A stretch of DNA of 64,000 nucleotides, taken from DATFWC01 sp963777755 (GTDB lineage Bacteria; Pseudomonadota; Alphaproteobacteria; Rhizobiales; Xanthobacteraceae). Of the stretch, positions 8,733-16,959 are shown in pieces. How positions within the stretch are numbered: position 1 is the stretch's first letter; every line of letters begins with the position of its first letter. The notes below the pieces were generated by a model that was not told the origin of the DNA, searched no databases, and saw nothing but the letters and a program-made list of their open reading frames with translations. The stretch is from NCBI GenBank assembly GCA_963777755.1, contig CAVZSC010000036.1, positions 62,001 through 126,000 on the forward strand, read 5' to 3'. A program made the position numbers and the translations under genes.

Positions 8733-9737
8733 ATGCGCCTGCGCCTGTTGGGGTCGCTGCTTGCACTGGTCGCGCTCATGGCGGCGCCGGCCGGCGCACA
8801 GCAGCCGGTGAAGATCCGCGCGGGCTGGATCACCACGCCGGCGTCCCTCATTCCGCTGATCTTCGCCAAGCCGGGTCTCGCCAGGCACAACGGCAAGTCC
8901 TACGTGTTCGAGCCGGTTTATTTCGCGGCCTCGCCGCTGCAGATCACCGCGCTCACCAGCAACGAGATCGACATCGCGGCGCTCGGCTATTCGAGCCTTC
9001 CGCTCGCCGTGCAGAATGCCGGGCTGACCGACCTGCGCATCCTCGCCGACGAAATCCAGGACGGCGTTCAGGGCCACTATTCGACGCCCTACTGGGTGCG
9101 CAAGGATTCCGGCATCGCCACGATCGAGCAGCTCAAGGGCAAGGTGCTGGCGACCAACGGGCTCGGCAGCGGCGTCGATCTGATCATGCGCTCGACCCTG
9201 CGCAAGCATGGCCTCGTCGACACCCGCGACTACACGGTGATCGAGGCGCCGTTCCCCACCCAGAAGGCGGTGCTGAAGGACCGTAAGGCCGATCTCATCG
9301 TAACCGCCCTGCCCTTCACCTACGATCCCGAACTGCGGGACATGGCCAACATGCTGTTCAACTCGCGCAGCGGCTTCGGCGAGGTCGCGCTGTCGTTCTG
9401 GACGGCACGCAAGGATTTCATCGACAAGAATCGAGCCGCGCTGGTCGACCTCCTGGAGGATTACGTCGCGGCGCTGCGTTGGTACATCGACCCGGCCAAC
9501 CACAAGGAGGCGGGACAGATCGTGGCCGGCTTCCTCAAACGGCCGCCCGCCTCGTTCGAAGGCTGGCTGTTCACCAACCGGGATTTCCATCGCGACCGCA
9601 ACGGCGAGCCCAACCTGAAGGCGCTGCAGGACAACGTCGACAAGATCCGCGATCTCGGCTTCATCAAGGCGCCGCTCGAGGTCGGAAAATTCGCCGACCT
9701 GAGCCTGGTCAAGGAGGCCGCGCAGCGGCTGCGGTGA
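8733..9737 (+). CDS. NitT/TauT-type ABC transporter substrate-binding protein (orphan)
   Basis: 334 residues with a Sec signal peptide (MRLRLLGSLLALVALMAAPAGA-type, cleavage near Ala-Gln-Gln). The mature start VKIRAGWITTP and the lobes TNEIDIAALGYSS and IEQLKGKVLATNGLGSGVD place it in the SsuA/TauA/NMT1-like periplasmic binding family, which serves ABC importers for sulfonates, nitrate, thiamine precursors or other small organic anions. The ligand cannot be told. GGGAGG lies 8 bp before the ATG at 8733. No permease or ATPase gene is adjacent; the next gene converges on it. Confidence 0.85.
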   Translation: MRLRLLGSLLALVALMAAPAGAQQPVKIRAGWITTPASLIPLIFAKPGLARHNGKSYVFEPVYFAASPLQITALTSNEIDIAALGYSSLPLAVQNAGLTDLRILADEIQDGVQGHYSTPYWVRKDSGIATIEQLKGKVLATNGLGSGVDLIMRSTLRKHGLVDTRDYTVIEAPFPTQKAVLKDRKADLIVTALPFTYDPELRDMANMLFNSRSGFGEVALSFWTARKDFIDKNRAALVDLLEDYVAALRWYIDPANHKEAGQIVAGFLKRPPASFEGWLFTNRDFHRDRNGEPNLKALQDNVDKIRDLGFIKAPLEVGKFADLSLVKEAAQRLR

Positions 9738-9799
9738 GCGGCGCAAGCTTTTAGCCGCCGGATGGCCATTCGCGCACATTCTCGTACGGCGGCGCAATC

Positions 9800-9820
9800 G
9801 GGCGGCCACGAGGGCCGCCC
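9800..9820. terminator. GC-rich hairpin between convergent genes
   Basis: GGGCGGCC (9800-9807) and GGCCGCCC (9813-9820) form a perfect 8-bp stem with a 5-base loop. It sits between the stop of the binding protein (9737) and the stop of the first RTX gene (9843), so it could end transcripts from both sides. No T-run follows, and a near copy exists at 11428-11447, so it may also be a dispersed repeat. Confidence 0.5.
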
Positions 9821-9842
9821 CACGCAACCGGCGTCGTGCAGG

Positions 9843-11258
9843 TCAGATGAAGCTCGCCGTCGCGATCGTGCCGGTGACGCCGGTGATGTCGATCAGCAGG
9901 TCGTCGGTGTCGAGGAAGCTCCCGAGGACCGCCTGGTCGATCGCCAGGTAGGTGCGGCCCGCGAAGGTGAACTGCGCCGCCGCCACGGTGACGCCGCCGC
10001 CCCCGAGCGCGAACGCCGCCGCGATGGCGTTGTTGGCCGAGGCGTTGAGGTCGGCGCCGGTGCCGGCGCCGGTGTTGGTGGCGAAGGTCACGTTGACGTT
10101 GGTGTCGAAGCGGTCCGCCGACCAGTCCACATCGGTGACCTGCTCGAGCGGGCCGCCGCCGGCCGCGTTGTTGCCGTCGTCGCCCCCACCGGTGTAGGCG
10201 AACACGTCGTTGCCGTTGCCGCCGGCGATCGTATCGATGGTGATCCCGCCGGGCTGGTCGCCCTGGATCGTGTCGTTGCCGCCGCCGCCGAAGATGAGAT
10301 CGAGGCTCGATCCGCCGCGGAGGGAGTCGGCGCCGTCGGCGCCGCCGCCCGCGGTCGAGTCGACGCCGCCGTAGATCGTTGTGCGCAGGTTGGGATTGCC
10401 GGCCGTTATCGTATCCGCTCCCTCGCCGCCGACGAACAGGTTGATCGGGTTTTGCGGGGTGAAAGCGATCGAATCGTTGCCCAGGCCGCCGAACACGGTG
10501 GTGGGCGGGCCCGAGTTGCCGAGGACGGTGTCGTTGCCCTCGTTGGCGAAGACGAGGCCGCCGTTGAGCATGAACACGCTGTCGTTTCCGAATCCCCCGA
10601 TGGCCGTGTCCACGCCACCGTTCGCTGCGACGGTGTCGTTGCCGCCGTTGCCGAAGATCAGGTCATTGGAATTGCTGCCGCTGACGGAGTCGCCGCCGTC
10701 CGCCGAATCGTTGCCGCCGACGACCGTGGCGCCCGCCGGGGATGCGTTGACGCTGATGGTGTCTCCGCCCTGGTTGCCGAAAAACAGGCCGGCCCCGCTC
10801 GCGGTGATCGAATCGTTGCCGAAGCCGCTGTAGACCGTGTTGGCGCCGCCCGCCGCGGCGACCGTGTCGTTGCCGCCGTTGCCGAAGATGAGGTCGGCAC
10901 CGCTGCCGGCCAGGATGGTGTCGTTGCCGTCGCTGGAGTTGTCGCCGCCGACGATCGTCTGCGCCGCGCTCGAGGCGCTCGTGTCGACCGTGTCGGCGCC
11001 CTCGTTGCCGGCGAGCTGCATCGCGCCGCTGTTGCCGGCGGCCTGGATGCTGTCGTTCTCGCTGCCGGCGAACACGCTTCCGGTGTTGCCGGCCTGCAGC
11101 ACGACCGTGTCGTTGCCCGAGTTGCCGAAGATCTGGGCGCTGCCGGTCCCCTGGAAGATGCAGTCGTCGCCGGCCAGCCCGGCGATGGTGCCCGGACCGG
11201 TGTCGCTCGCCTGGTTCAGGACGTCATTACCCGCGGTCCCCGTGACGTTGTATGCCAT
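9843..11258 (-). CDS. RTX-like repeat protein, trio copy 1 (putative type I-secreted surface protein)
   Basis: 471 residues without a signal peptide, starting MAYNVTGTAGNDVLNQ. About twenty glycine/aspartate repeats of the form x-G-N-x-G-N-D-[ST]-[IV] (for example FGNGGNDTV, GGFGNDSV, FGGLGNDSI) run from residue 30 to about 340, alternating with nine- to eleven-residue units that lack the aspartate. The last 130 residues (from GNDVFAYTGGGDDGN) are non-repetitive and end FAGRTYLAIDQ...DDLLIDITGVTGTI, a C-terminal domain I associate with the 'bluetail' surface-protein type. Calcium binding and type I secretion are inferred from the repeat family. The ATG at 11258 follows AGGAGGGGC. Copies 2 and 3 lie at 13861 and 15523. 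Confidence 0.85.
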   Translation of the reverse strand: MAYNVTGTAGNDVLNQASDTGPGTIAGLAGDDCIFQGTGSAQIFGNSGNDTVVLQAGNTGSVFAGSENDSIQAAGNSGAMQLAGNEGADTVDTSASSAAQTIVGGDNSSDGNDTILAGSGADLIFGNGGNDTVAAAGGANTVYSGFGNDSITASGAGLFFGNQGGDTISVNASPAGATVVGGNDSADGGDSVSGSNSNDLIFGNGGNDTVAANGGVDTAIGGFGNDSVFMLNGGLVFANEGNDTVLGNSGPPTTVFGGLGNDSIAFTPQNPINLFVGGEGADTITAGNPNLRTTIYGGVDSTAGGGADGADSLRGGSSLDLIFGGGGNDTIQGDQPGGITIDTIAGGNGNDVFAYTGGGDDGNNAAGGGPLEQVTDVDWSADRFDTNVNVTFATNTGAGTGADLNASANNAIAAAFALGGGGVTVAAAQFTFAGRTYLAIDQAVLGSFLDTDDLLIDITGVTGTIATASFI

Positions 11259-11343
11259 GCGCCCCTCCTGGTCGCGGCGCTTCGCGCGGCGACGGTGTGC
11301 CTCAGTTGTGGAATGCCCCCGTCGGCTCTTGGCTGGCACGCCG

Positions 11344-11372
11344 AGGCTAGCCCGACCCGCCGTTGTGTGCAA
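11344..11372 (-). promoter_or_regulatory. Predicted promoter of RTX trio copy 1
   Basis: Read on the minus strand: TTGCAC (11372-11367), 17 bp, TAGCCT (11349-11344). The same two hexamers with the same 17-bp spacing stand before copy 2, and a variant (TTGTGT/TAGCGT, 17 bp) before copy 3. The leader to the ATG would be about 75-80 bases. The downstream stretch around GGCACGCCGAGG and the block TGGAATGCCCCCGTCGGCT are also shared with copy 2. Confidence 0.6.
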
Positions 11373-11427
11373 CCGGCCCGCGGGACGGCCTACGACGTTG
11401 CAACCGCGGTCGCCTGCGGCCCTTCTC

Positions 11428-11447
11428 GGGCGGCCACGTGGGCCGCC
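11428..11447. terminator. GC-rich hairpin downstream of the FAD monooxygenase gene
   Basis: GGGCGGCC, loop ACGTG, GGCCGCC: a 7-8-bp stem that differs from the hairpin at 9800-9820 mainly in the loop. It lies 53 bp beyond the stop of the FAD monooxygenase (minus strand) and upstream of the RTX copy 1 promoter, so it could insulate the two genes. Confidence 0.45.
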
Positions 11448-11499
11448 ACGACGCGCCTACGCCGCGGTGTGGCAGCCCCGCCGCCGCAGACTGGCTCCG

Positions 11500-12690
11500 T
11501 CAACCGGCCGCCGCCGGAACGACATCCGCATCGGCTCCCACCGACGCATCGTGAGCAAAGATCCAGTCGCGGCTGAGCGGCGGCGGTGCCGGGCTCATGC
11601 GGTTGTTGAGAAACTGTTGGCGCGCCTGCAGCTGGACCTGGCGCGCCCGCGGCAGGCACTCGGCCTCGTAGGCCTGCAAGGCGCGCGCCGGATCATCGCG
11701 ATGGCGTGCGAGATTGCGGGCGAGCGCGATCCCGTCCTCGAGCGCGATGCCGGCGCCGGCCGCGAGCGTCGGCATCATCGGATGCGCCGCATCGCCCAGG
11801 AGCGTGACGCGCCCGTCCGTCCACCGCGCCAGCGGATCGCGATCGCGGATGCCCCACTTGAAGCACTGCTCGACCTTGCCCAGCATGCCGAGCAGGTCCT
11901 CGTTCCAGCCGCGATAGCCGGCGAGCAGCTCGCCGAGGCTGCTGGGCACGACCCAGGATTCCTCCACCCAGTCCTGCGACACGTGCCCGGCGAAGATGTT
12001 GTAGAGCTCGCCGCCGCGGATCGGATAGCAGATCACGTGGCCGTCCGGCCCGATCCAGCCGACGTACTCGTCGCGCCCCACCGCAACGGCGCCGCCCGGG
12101 CCGACCCGGGTCGGCACGCACCCGATCGGCACGATGCAGCGCCATGCCATCTGCTGCGTGAAGCGGACCGGCTGCGCCCCGAACAGGCTCTCGCGCACGG
12201 CCGAGTTGATCCCGTCGGCGCCGACGATCACGTCGGCCTCCACCGCGCTCCCGTCGGCGAAGATGGCGACCGCGCCCGACCCGGTGGAGGACGCGCCGGT
12301 GCACTGGGCGCCGAGGCGGATCGCGTCGGCCGGGACCTGCTCGCACATCACCCGGTGCAGGTCGGCGCGGTGCGCCGACAGGTAGGGCGCGCCGAACCGG
12401 CTCGCGACGATGGCCTTGAGCGGCTCGCGGAAGCGCAAATGCGCGTCGTCCCAGGCGAGCGAGACGATGTTGGTCGGCTCGAACGCGAGCCTGCGCAGCT
12501 TATCCTCCAGCCCGAGCGCGCGCAGCACCTTGACGGCGTTCGGCCCGAGCTGCAGACCGGCGCCCACCTCGCCGAGCTCGGCGGCGCGCTCGCACACGAC
12601 CACCTCGAAGCCCCGCTGGCGCAGCGCGCAGGCCGCCGCAAGCCCGCCGATCCCGGCTCCGATCACCGCCACCCGAAGGGTCCTCGCCAC
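11500..12690 (-). CDS. FAD-dependent aromatic monooxygenase (salicylate / 3-hydroxybenzoate hydroxylase-like)
   Basis: 396 residues of the group A flavoprotein monooxygenase family (one-component, NAD(P)H-dependent ring hydroxylation). All three signature motifs are visible: GAGIGGLAAACALRQRG (FAD Rossmann, residues about 11-27), the DG motif within VIVGADGINSAVRE (about 160), and the GD motif LLGDAAHPMMPTLAAGAGIALEDG (about 295). The length and the MMP/GAGIALEDG wording fit salicylate 1-monooxygenase or 3-hydroxybenzoate 6-hydroxylase relatives. The substrate is not determinable; the adjacent, divergent TctC-type binding protein (53 bp away) could bring in an aromatic or carboxylic acid substrate. 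Confidence 0.85.
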   Translation of the reverse strand: MARTLRVAVIGAGIGGLAAACALRQRGFEVVVCERAAELGEVGAGLQLGPNAVKVLRALGLEDKLRRLAFEPTNIVSLAWDDAHLRFREPLKAIVASRFGAPYLSAHRADLHRVMCEQVPADAIRLGAQCTGASSTGSGAVAIFADGSAVEADVIVGADGINSAVRESLFGAQPVRFTQQMAWRCIVPIGCVPTRVGPGGAVAVGRDEYVGWIGPDGHVICYPIRGGELYNIFAGHVSQDWVEESWVVPSSLGELLAGYRGWNEDLLGMLGKVEQCFKWGIRDRDPLARWTDGRVTLLGDAAHPMMPTLAAGAGIALEDGIALARNLARHRDDPARALQAYEAECLPRARQVQLQARQQFLNNRMSPAPPPLSRDWIFAHDASVGADADVVPAAAG

Positions 12691-12743
12691 GTGACGTCCT
12701 CGCTCCAGCCGCTATGATCCTGATTGCCCGCCAAGGAGACGCA

Positions 12744-13727
12744 ATGCGCAGCGCGTTTGCAAGACGATCCGGGTCCTGGCTGCTTGCCGCCGCCCTGGCC
12801 GCGCTTTGCGCGCTGCCGGCCCGGGCCGAGTTTCCCGACCGGACGGTCAAGATCGTCGTGCCGTTCGATGCCGGCGGCACGGTCGATGCGGTCGCCCGCG
12901 CGCTCGCCAACCGCCTCAACGGCAAGTGGGGCGTCCCGGTCATCGTGGAGAACCGGCCGGGCGCCGGCAATACGATCGGCGCGGCGGCGGTCGCCAAGGC
13001 GGAGCCCGACGGCCATACGCTGCTGTTCGCCAATACGAGCGTGTCGGTCAATCCCAGCCTGTTCAAGAGCCTCCCCTACGACACGCTGCGCGACCTCGCG
13101 CCGGTGCTTTACCTGTCGCCCTCGCCCAACGTGCTGCTGGCGCAGAAGAGCCTCGGCACCGCCACGCTCGCGGCGCTGATCGCGCTCGCGCAGTCGCGGC
13201 AGGGACATCCGCTGAGCTACGCCTCGGTGGGGCGCGGCAGCGCGCACCATTTCTGCATGGAGCTGCTGCGGAGCGAGGCCGGCATCGCGCTGCTGCACGT
13301 TCCCTATCGCGGCGTCGCGCCGGCGGTGCTGGCGGTGACGCGCGGCGAGGTCGATCTCTACTGCAGCGACATACCGGGCACGCTCGGCCTGCTGCGCGGC
13401 GACAAGGTTGTCCCGCTCGGGATCACCAGCCGGAAGCGTTCCCCTGCCCTGCCCGACGTTCCGCCGATCGCCGAGCAAGGCCTGCCCAACTACGCGGCGA
13501 CCGGCTACGTCGGCATCATGGTCACCGGCGGCACGCCGCGTGAGGTGGTGGGCAAGCTCAACACGGCGATCAACGCGGTCGTGCGCGAGGCGGAGTTCGC
13601 CCGGCACTTCGCGGCGTTCGGCTACGAGATGGTGGGCGGGACGGTGGACGCCTTCGCGACGTTCCTGCGCGAGGACATCGAGCGCTATCGCAAGCTGACG
13701 CAGGCAGCCGGCATCGCACCGGAATAG
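12744..13727 (+). CDS. TctC/Bug-type tripartite tricarboxylate transporter substrate-binding protein (orphan 1)
   Basis: 327 residues with a Sec signal peptide ending near PARA. The mature protein begins FPDRTVKIVVPFDAGGTVDAVAR, the Bug family signature, followed by NRPGAGNTIGAAAVAKAEPDG and the ligand-lobe motif LHVPYRGVAPAV. Bug proteins bind carboxylates, aromatic acids, amides or amino acids with a carboxylate-clamping loop and feed TctAB permeases, which are absent here. The ATG at 12744 follows AAGGAGACGCA. Divergent from the FAD monooxygenase, which may share its substrate. Confidence 0.9.
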   Translation: MRSAFARRSGSWLLAAALAALCALPARAEFPDRTVKIVVPFDAGGTVDAVARALANRLNGKWGVPVIVENRPGAGNTIGAAAVAKAEPDGHTLLFANTSVSVNPSLFKSLPYDTLRDLAPVLYLSPSPNVLLAQKSLGTATLAALIALAQSRQGHPLSYASVGRGSAHHFCMELLRSEAGIALLHVPYRGVAPAVLAVTRGEVDLYCSDIPGTLGLLRGDKVVPLGITSRKRSPALPDVPPIAEQGLPNYAATGYVGIMVTGGTPREVVGKLNTAINAVVREAEFARHFAAFGYEMVGGTVDAFATFLREDIERYRKLTQAAGIAPE

Positions 13728-13802
13728 ACCGGGGAGATGCGATGGCCAGATCCGGTTCCTGTGGCCGCGCGCATCAGGCAGCTACGACCACAGGGGTACT
13801 GG

Positions 13803-13847
13803 GTCCTCCGCTGGAGTTTACCCCCGACTTGATCGGGGGCGGAGGAC
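13803..13847. terminator. Nested hairpin between TctC orphan 1 and RTX copy 2 (convergent)
   Basis: The outer arms GTCCTCCG (13803-13810) and CGGAGGAC (13840-13847) pair perfectly and enclose an inner hairpin CCCCCGA-CTTGA-TCGGGGG. Position between two convergent stops (13727 and 13861) suggests a bidirectional terminator. The inner core CCCCGACTTGATCGGGG recurs at 15426-15442 and resembles a palindrome scattered through many Hyphomicrobiales genomes. Confidence 0.5.
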
Positions 13848-13860
13848 GACAGTGCAGCGT

Positions 13861-15282
13861 TCAGATGAAATTCGACGTTGCGATCGCGCCGGTGACGCCG
13901 GTGATGTCGAGGAGCAGGTCGCCGGTGTCGAGGAACGCGTTCAGCACCCCATCCTGGTTGATCGCCAGGTAGGTGCGGCCGGCGAAGGTGAACTGCGCCG
14001 CCGCCACCGTGGCGCCGCCGCCGCCGAGCGCGAACGCCGCGGCGATCGCGTTGTTGGCCGAGGCGTTGAGGTCGGCGCCGGTGCCGGCGCCGGTGTTGGT
14101 GGCGAACGTCACCTGGGTGGCGGTGTCGAAGCGGTCCACCGACCAGTCCACGTCGGTGACCTGCTCCAGCGGGCCGCCGCCGGCGGCGTTGTTGCCGTCG
14201 TCTCCCGCGGTCACGTACGCGAACACGTCGTTGCCGCTGCCGCCGGCGATCGTATCGATGCTGATCCCGATGCCATCGTCGCCCTGGATCGTGTCGTTGC
14301 CGCCGCCGCCGAAGATGAGGTCGAGGTTGCCGAATCGGCCGGCGATGGAGTCGGCGCCGTCGGCGCCGCCGCCCGCGGTCGAGTCGACGCCGCCGTAGAT
14401 CGTTGCGCGCTCGCCGACATTGCCTTCCACTATCGTGTCCGCGCCCTCGCCGCCGACGAACAGGTTTTGCGAGTTGAACAGGCTGAATCGTATCGAATCG
14501 TTGCCCAGGCCGCCGAACACGGTGGTGGGCGGGTTCGCGTTGCCGATCACGCTGTCGTTGCCCTCGTTGCCGAAGAAAAGGCCGCCGCCCGGGAGGTTGG
14601 CGTCGTCGTTTCCGAATCCGCCGATGGCCGTGTCTGCTCCAAGGGCCGTATTGAGGGTGTCGTTGCCGCCGTTGCCGAAGACCAGGTCATTTTGAATGCT
14701 GCCGTCGACGAAGTCGCCGCCGTCCGCCGAATCGTTGCCGCCCACCACCGTGGCGCCCGCCGGGGATGGGTTGAGGTTGATGCGGTCTGCGCCCTGGTTG
14801 CCGAAATACAGGCCGGCCGCGCTCGCTCGGATCGAATCGTCGCCGAAGCCGCTGTAGACCGTGTTGGCGCCGCCCGCCGCCTCGATCGTGTCGTTGCCGC
14901 CGTTGCCGAACACGAGGTCGGCGCCGCCGCCGGCCAGGATGGTGTCGGCGCCGTCGCCGGAGTTGTCGCCGCCGACGATCGTCTGCGCGGCGCTCGAGGC
15001 GCTGGTGTTCACCGTGTCGGCGCCCTCGTTGCCGGCGAGCTGCATCGCGCCGCTATTGCCGGCGGCGAAGACGCTGTCGTTCTCCGTGCCGCCGTTCACG
15101 GTGCCGGTGTTGCCGGCCTGCAGCACGACCGTGTCGTTGCCCGAGTTGCCGAAGATCTGGGCGCTGCCGGTCCCCTGGAAGATGCAGTCGTCGCCGGCCA
15201 GCCCGACGATGGTGCCCGGGCCTGTGTCGCTCTGTTGATTCAGGACGTCATTACCCGCGGTCCCCGTGACGTTGTATGCCAT
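13861..15282 (-). CDS. RTX-like repeat protein, trio copy 2
   Basis: 473 residues, closest to copy 1: the first about 110 and last about 150 residues are nearly identical in protein and DNA (for example both start MAYNVTGTAGNDVLNQ and share GDDCIFQGTGSAQIFG), while the central repeats have drifted. Repeats such as FGNGGNDTI, SGFGDDSI and GGFGNDDA alternate with nine-residue non-calcium units. The C-terminal domain ends LINQ-type AINQDGVLNAFLDTGD LLLDITGVTGAIATSNFI in pattern. No signal peptide; secretion by a type I system encoded elsewhere is inferred. Start ATG 15282 after AGGAGGGGGC; own promoter at 15364-15392. It lies between an orphan TctC gene and copy 3. Confidence 0.85.
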   Translation of the reverse strand: MAYNVTGTAGNDVLNQQSDTGPGTIVGLAGDDCIFQGTGSAQIFGNSGNDTVVLQAGNTGTVNGGTENDSVFAAGNSGAMQLAGNEGADTVNTSASSAAQTIVGGDNSGDGADTILAGGGADLVFGNGGNDTIEAAGGANTVYSGFGDDSIRASAAGLYFGNQGADRINLNPSPAGATVVGGNDSADGGDFVDGSIQNDLVFGNGGNDTLNTALGADTAIGGFGNDDANLPGGGLFFGNEGNDSVIGNANPPTTVFGGLGNDSIRFSLFNSQNLFVGGEGADTIVEGNVGERATIYGGVDSTAGGGADGADSIAGRFGNLDLIFGGGGNDTIQGDDGIGISIDTIAGGSGNDVFAYVTAGDDGNNAAGGGPLEQVTDVDWSVDRFDTATQVTFATNTGAGTGADLNASANNAIAAAFALGGGGATVAAAQFTFAGRTYLAINQDGVLNAFLDTGDLLLDITGVTGAIATSNFI

Positions 15283-15363
15283 GTGCCCCCTCCTGGTCCC
15301 CGCGCTCCGCGCGGGCGACCGTCCGTCTCAGGTTGTGGAATGCCCCCGTCGGCTGGCACGCCG

Positions 15364-15392
15364 AGGCTAGCGCCGCCACCCGTTGCGTGCAA
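15364..15392 (-). promoter_or_regulatory. Predicted promoter of RTX trio copy 2
   Basis: On the minus strand TTGCAC (15392-15387), 17 bp, TAGCCT (15369-15364): identical hexamers and spacing to copy 1. The region from the promoter to the start codon is also conserved, with a 7-bp deletion relative to copy 1 in the CGTCGGCT stretch. Confidence 0.6.
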
Positions 15393-15411
15393 TCGGTCCT
15401 CTCTGGTTTCC

Positions 15412-15490
15412 GCCATTCAAGGTTGCCCCGACTTGATCGGGGACGGGCCAGGACATCCGTGAGGTCTCGCTTGAGCTGGCGCCAACAAGG
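15412..15490 (+). repeat. Dispersed intergenic element, copy 1 (with CCCCGA hairpin)
   Basis: About 80 bp: CCATTCAAGG, then the hairpin CCCCGA-CTTGA-TCGGGG (15426-15442), then GGGCCAGGACA and GAGGTCTCGCTTGAGC..GCGCCAA. The same order of blocks is found at 57621-57725 (CCACTCAAGG, a CCCCG..CGGGG hairpin, GGGCCATGACA, GAGGTCTCGCTTAAGC..GCGCCAA). Here it lies between the copy 2 promoter and the 3' end of copy 3, so the hairpin may terminate copy 3. Confidence 0.55.
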
Positions 15491-15522
15491 CCGCCCTGAC
15501 GCATTTGCCGGCGTCGTGCCGT

Positions 15523-16902
15523 TCAGATGAAATTCGACGCCGCGATCGTGCCGGTGACGCCGGTGATGTCGAGGAGCAGGTCGTCGGCGTCGGCGAACGT
15601 GCCGGTGTTCGCCTGGTCGATCGCCAGGTAGGTGCGGCCCGCGAAGGTGAACTGCGCCGCCACCACGTTGGCGCCGCCGCCCGCCAGCCCGAATGCCCCG
15701 ACGATCGCATTGTTGGCGGAGGCGTTCAGGTCGACGCCGGTCCCGGCTCCCACGTTGATGGCGTAGGTGACCTGCGTCGCGGTGTCGACCTTGTCCTCCG
15801 CCCAGCTCACGTCGGTGATCTGCTCCAGCGGCCCGCCGCCGGCGGCATTGTTTCCGTCCTCGTTCGCCAGTCCATAGGTGAACACGTCGTTGCCGCTGCC
15901 GCCCGCGATCGTGTCGATTGCCGCGCCGCCGGAGATGCTGTCGCTGCCCTCGTTGCCCTGCAGCGACCCGCGCCCGCCGCCGCCCAGGACGCAATCGTTG
16001 CCCTGGCCGCCGAACACGGTCTCGCTGTTGGCGCCCAGGTTGAACGTATCGTTGCCCTCGTTGCCGAAGACGAGCTGAGTCGAAGCGCCGGCGCGGATGG
16101 AGTCGCCGCCCTGGCCGCCGATCGCCGTCAAAGACGTACTGCTGCCCACGTCGAGCGTGTCGGCGCCGCCGTTGCCGAACACCAGGAGCACGCCGTTCGT
16201 GCCGATGTCGAGGGAGTCGTTTCCGTCGGCCGCATCGTTCCCGCCGACGACGGTTGCATTGCCCGGGAGGCCGCCCGTGACCGTGTCCGCGCCCTCGTTG
16301 CCGAACAGCAGGGCGTCGCCGGTCGTCGAGACGGAGATGCTGTCATTGCCGAGCCCGGCAAACGCGGTCGGGCTGCCCGACGTGTTGAAACTGATCGTGT
16401 CGTTGCCCTGGTTGCCGAACACCAGGTCGCTTCCGAACACGTCCCTGACCGAGTCGTTGCCGAAGCCGCTCACATGGGTGTCGTTGCCGCCGGCGTCGGT
16501 GAGCGCGTCGTTGCCGCCGTTGCCGAACAGGATGTCGCCGCCGGTGCCGCCGCTGATCGAATCGGCGCCGTCGTTGGAGTCGTTGCCGCCGACGAGGACC
16601 TGCGCCGCGGATGCCGCCGGAACCCAGATGGTGTCCGCCCCGTCGCCGCCGAACAGTTGCATCGTGCCGATGGCCGTGCCGCCGTCGGAAATGCTGTCGT
16701 TCTCGCTGCCGCCGTTGACGGTGCCGGTATTGCCGGCACGCAGGACCACGCTGTCGTTGCCCGAGTCGCCGGTAACGGTGGCGAGGCCCGAGCCGGTGAG
16801 GATCTGGTCGTCGCCGGCCAGGCCGACGATGGTGCCGGGGCCGCTGTCGCCCGATTGGTTCAAGGTGTCATTGCCGGCCGTGCCCGTCGCCGAATATGCC
16901 AT
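15523..16902 (-). CDS. RTX-like repeat protein, trio copy 3
   Basis: 459 residues, the most divergent of the trio: it starts MAYSATGTAGNDTLNQSGD and shares the C-terminal domain (GNNAAGGGPLEQITDVSW, ASANNAIVGAF, FAGRTYLAIDQ, end DITGVTGTIAASNFI). The middle holds about twenty units such as FGNQGNDTI, AGLGNDSI, FGNEGADTV and GGQGNDCV, again alternating with units lacking the calcium aspartate, giving a period of 18-20 residues. The start ATG 16902 follows GGGAGAG. It is upstream of copy 2 on the same strand but has its own promoter, so the pair need not be an operon. Confidence 0.85.
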   Translation of the reverse strand: MAYSATGTAGNDTLNQSGDSGPGTIVGLAGDDQILTGSGLATVTGDSGNDSVVLRAGNTGTVNGGSENDSISDGGTAIGTMQLFGGDGADTIWVPAASAAQVLVGGNDSNDGADSISGGTGGDILFGNGGNDALTDAGGNDTHVSGFGNDSVRDVFGSDLVFGNQGNDTISFNTSGSPTAFAGLGNDSISVSTTGDALLFGNEGADTVTGGLPGNATVVGGNDAADGNDSLDIGTNGVLLVFGNGGADTLDVGSSTSLTAIGGQGGDSIRAGASTQLVFGNEGNDTFNLGANSETVFGGQGNDCVLGGGGRGSLQGNEGSDSISGGAAIDTIAGGSGNDVFTYGLANEDGNNAAGGGPLEQITDVSWAEDKVDTATQVTYAINVGAGTGVDLNASANNAIVGAFGLAGGGANVVAAQFTFAGRTYLAIDQANTGTFADADDLLLDITGVTGTIAASNFI

Positions 16903-16959
16903 TCGCCATTCTCTCCCTGTGGTCATCACCGCACCGCGGGAATCTGCAGCCGGCACGCG

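Noticed and set aside
9762..11576. Long plus-strand open frame opposite RTX copy 1 (and similar ones opposite copies 2 and 3)
   Set aside because: Val/Ala/Asp repeats are the mirror image of the RTX repeat codons; no ribosome binding site and the minus strand has start, Shine-Dalgarno and promoter.
9843..16902. Possible CRISPR or tandem DNA repeat array in the periodic regions
   Set aside because: The periodicity is at codon level (glycine/aspartate repeats) with variable DNA and no constant spacer/repeat layout.
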